Shown here: piece after piece, positions 15,334 to 17,145 of the stretch | Layout of the letters: every line of letters starts with the position of its first letter | Position numbering within the stretch: the stretch's first letter is position 1 | Origin: Thiotrichales bacterium | Lineage (GTDB): Bacteria; Pseudomonadota; Gammaproteobacteria; UWMA-0217 | Length of the DNA stretch: 17,145 nt | NCBI GenBank assembly: GCA_024763135.1 | Contig: JANTGD010000028.1 | Coordinates: 1-17,145, forward strand | Reading direction: 5' to 3' | Translations under genes and position numbers: made by a program | The notes under the pieces: model-generated | What the model was told of the DNA's origin: nothing | What the model saw: only the letters and a program-made list of their open reading frames with translations | Databases searched by the model: none

Positions 15334-15782
15334 TTCATTACCTCATTATTTTGATCTTGCAAAAGTCATTTCTCCTGCGCTTACAAAAAAGTCTTCATTG
15401 CGACTTTGCGTCCCGTTACAGCAGCACTATCGCCACAAACGCGCGACGCATCGAAACCCCGACCTCAGTTTTCCAACGGTGGCCTTGAATCGAGTCTGCA
15501 AAATTTTCGAAGCGCTCGGAGGGCTAAGATATTTCCCTACCGCGCATAGGGATGCCGAAACTATACTCCGATCACAAAAATATTTCGCTAGGGGAATTTA
15601 AAAAACACTTGCAATCAAGAATAAAAAGAAGAGCTGAAATATTAATATATTACGCTTTATTAATATTCCACACCTCGCCTGATCCCAGCGCGATTTGTGA
15701 AAGAATCAGCCATGTCCGGTCAGTGTTTCGCCCGTTTAGGCTTTGGTGAAGACAAAGCCAGTTTGACTCCGCGCCCATTATC
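15334..15782. other. Gene-free AT-rich region upstream of hppA
   Basis: No coding frame. The section 15590-15670 is strikingly AT-rich compared with its surroundings and contains a perfect 9-base inverted repeat, AATATTAAT at 15638 and ATTAATATT at 15659. On the minus strand TATAGT at 15565-15560 could be a -10 box for hppA, but no good -35 accompanies it. The AT-rich block would be suited to an UP element or a nucleoid-protein site. Confidence 0.4.
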
Positions 15783-15798
15783 CTAAAAACCTCAGTTG
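15783..15798 (+). repeat. Solo copy of the family B terminal motif
   Basis: CTAAAAACCTCAGTTG, identical to 15936-15951 and, in reverse complement, to 68-83. The 137 bases between the two direct copies show no coding frame. This may be an older, decayed copy of the family B element, or the end of one into which the next was inserted. Confidence 0.55.
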
Positions 15799-15935
15799 GA
15801 TCACAAAAGTCCACTCAAGATTGCAGGTGCTGGGTCATCGCCATCTGAATTTCGCGTGAGCATGCCACCTCCGACACTACGCCCAAGGGTGTCTACCTAT
15901 CGAACCCTATGGCACACCCCCACTCCTACTTGAAT

Positions 15936-16100
15936 CTAAAAACCTCAGTTGAATCATGGAACTCAATGGAAGCTTTTGGCGCACCTGGCAAAGCAGAAAA
16001 ATCGCTCTTGGCCAGCAAGGTGACCGCGCGTTTTTTCTGTTCCGCTATGCTCAGCCATTGCTGACTTGTCTTTTCAGTACCCTACCGAGATTTTTAGGTT
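15936..16100. repeat. Dispersed repeat family B, copy 2 (apparently complete)
   Basis: About 165 bases bounded by CTAAAAACCTCAGTTGAA on the left and, read inward from the right, AACCTAAAAATCTCGGT, an inverted terminal motif with two mismatches over its 14-base core. The right half (16014-16100) aligns with bases 1-86 of the window. It is non-coding, with the size and end structure of a MITE or REP-type unit. Confidence 0.6.
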
Positions 16101-16443
16101 GAACGGTTCATGAATGCGCACCATCGACGCGATACAAACAAAAGAACCCGGTGACTGAGCGGCCGAGCGCGGCCGGCGGTAACGATGCAAAATTCTACCG
16201 AATGAGCACGACATGAACATGAAAAGAGAGTAAAAGGCGAGCGTCCTGAGTCGCGTTTCACCCAACACGCAGCACAAGAGGACTAATTTTAATGGAAAAA
16301 GTGCTGTGTTTCGTCAGGCAGAAGGGTACCAGCAGATCGGAGGAGAAACCGATCAGAGCAACTTTCAAGCATTAAATCTGACCCAACATGAGCCAGATCC
16401 AGGGAGAGACCACGCGATTGTCGTAACGACTTTCCCACTCGAA
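16101..16443. other. Gene-free region between repeat B and the phosphoesterase gene
   Basis: No credible gene: a plus-strand open frame starting at 16306 runs antisense into the phosphoesterase gene and has no family character. GCGGCCGAGCGCGGCCGGC near 16159-16177 is a small GC-rich palindromic patch. The stretch forms the 3' flank of the phosphoesterase gene. I see no clear terminator with a T-run. Confidence 0.4.
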
Positions 16444-16935
16444 CTATTCTTCGCTAAAGCGATATTCCTTGACTTCCCAATCGTGATCATTAGCAGTCAA
16501 TACCATACAGGAGGGGCCGCCATAGGTACGTGTCTGACCTGCTGCGCCAGGATTGACTACCCAGGGAGTTCGCGTTTTGTCTTGCACCATTTTGTGGGTA
16601 TGTCCGTAAACCACCAGCCGTGCTTCCGGGTGTTTATCCCTTAGCGAATCGTGGCAAGGACTGTGGTGGCCGTGCGCATGGCCATGCTCAATGCGCACCA
16701 CTCCACCGGGCAAATGCAACTCCCGTATTTCAGGCAGAGGAAACTCAGCCATGCAATACGGGTCATTGTTCCCGGTAACGGCAACAACAGATTGTTTGGG
16801 CTGCATGGCCTCCAACACCTCTTGGCCACAGATGTCACCGGCGTGGATCGCATAATCACAGCCTCGAATGACTTCAGCAATACGCCGATCCAGGTGTCCG
16901 TGGGTGTCGGATACAATGGCTACAGAAACACTCAT
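16444..16935 (-). CDS. YfcE/MJ0936-type metallophosphoesterase (163 aa)
   Basis: Calcineurin-like fold with every metal-binding motif of the small YfcE/MJ0936 phosphodiesterase group: VSDTHG (Asp10, His12), HAGDICG (Asp34), TGNND (Asn56), HGHAHG (85-89) and VYGHTHK (His112, His114), then VNPGAAG (127-133). The family hydrolyses phosphodiesters with Mn2+ or similar metals in vitro; the physiological substrate is unclear. I chose the ATG at 16935, with AGGA 8 bases upstream. The longer frame starts at a GTG (16983) and adds 16 residues lacking homology in front of the beta strand that must open the fold. It seems monocistronic, with repeats on both sides. Confidence 0.9.
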   Translation of the reverse strand: MSVSVAIVSDTHGHLDRRIAEVIRGCDYAIHAGDICGQEVLEAMQPKQSVVAVTGNNDPYCMAEFPLPEIRELHLPGGVVRIEHGHAHGHHSPCHDSLRDKHPEARLVVYGHTHKMVQDKTRTPWVVNPGAAGQTRTYGGPSCMVLTANDHDWEVKEYRFSEE

Positions 16936-17045
16936 ATAAAGAATCCTAAACTCAAATGAGAAGGATTCTCTCTTTGCAGGCACACAAATGCAAATTTGCC
17001 TGCTCTTAACCCTAGTACACCGCCAAGCCCAAACTGTCTGTATCA

Positions 17046-17144
17046 GTAAGTCATCAAGGGGTTAGATGTGGTTTTGTTTTTATGAATCATAGTGGTCCTA
17101 TGGTGATTAAAAACAAGGCTACAGATGACCCCTTGATGGCTCAC
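17046..17144. repeat. Long palindromic (hairpin) element, family D
   Basis: The left arm (GTAAGTCATCAAGGGGT, continuing through GTTTTGTTTTTATGAATCATAG) and the right arm (CTATGGTGATTAAAAACAAGG, continuing to ACCCCTTGATGGCTCAC) are complementary over about 48 bases each, with a few mismatches and a 2-base gap, around a short centre near 17095. It is non-coding and unlike families A and B in sequence. It reaches almost to the window edge, so its right end may be incomplete. The form suits a MITE, a REP-like unit or a highly structured RNA. Confidence 0.7.
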
Positions 17145-17145
17145 C

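Noticed and set aside
15334..16443. CRISPR array or tRNA gene in the long gene-free region
   Set aside because: Repeats are few, unevenly spaced and in both orientations, and no cloverleaf with a T-loop signature was seen.
16306..16644. 112-codon plus-strand frame near the phosphoesterase gene
   Set aside because: Half of it is antisense to the metallophosphoesterase; no family resemblance.

Overview
The window reads as chromosomal DNA of a gammaproteobacterium with mid-range GC. This rests on protein character and gene content: a TusE/DsrC-fold protein, AMP-forming PEP synthase, a CRP/FNR regulator and a K+-independent proton-pumping pyrophosphatase. The lineage is not resolved. A sulfur oxidiser, methanotroph or related autotroph would fit the pairing of pyrophosphate-energised metabolism with glycogen use, but nothing in the window proves it.

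Layout. Bases 1-453 hold two abutting non-coding repeats. From 454 to 9082 every gene is on the minus strand. Read in the direction of transcription they are: a glycine-rich general-stress protein (8495-9082); a UspA protein followed by a metallo-beta-lactamase/beta-CASP RNase-like protein (8218-6361); an aldolase-PEP synthase operon with an ATGA overlap (6138-2708), ending in a clear terminator; a CRP/FNR-family regulator (2585-1836); and a small cysteine-containing stress-type protein followed by a membrane protein (1383-454). On the plus strand are a DsrC/TusE-fold protein that has lost all cysteines (9433-9795) and, after an 800-base gene-free tract full of palindromic elements, an alpha-glucan phosphorylase (10601-13117). 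A bidirectional terminator separates it from the convergent membrane pyrophosphatase gene hppA (15333-13309). About 1.1 kb of repeat-rich DNA follows, then a YfcE/MJ0936-type phosphoesterase (16935-16444), then a long hairpin element at the right edge.

How it fits together. The metabolic genes form a carbon-storage and energy module: glycogen phosphorolysis, the aldolase and PEP-synthase steps shared with gluconeogenesis, and recovery of pyrophosphate energy as a proton gradient. The stress proteins and an RNase-like enzyme sit among them.

The most interesting signal is regulatory. Three promoters carry the same 18-base palindrome, CTGTCA-N6-TGACAG or one base off it. They precede the small stress-protein operon, the aldolase-PEP synthase operon and the DsrC-like gene. 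In all three a TAnnnT -10 box lies 20 or 21 bases downstream, which is class II CRP geometry. The local CRP/FNR protein has Arg-Gln in place of CRP's Arg-Glu in its recognition helix. This is the change known from CooA, which reads TGTCA rather than TGTGA half-sites. The protein has no cysteine and no canonical cNMP-binding signature, so its inducing signal is unknown.

The gene-free tracts are populated by at least four unrelated palindromic, MITE-like or REP-like repeat families. One has three copies in the window.
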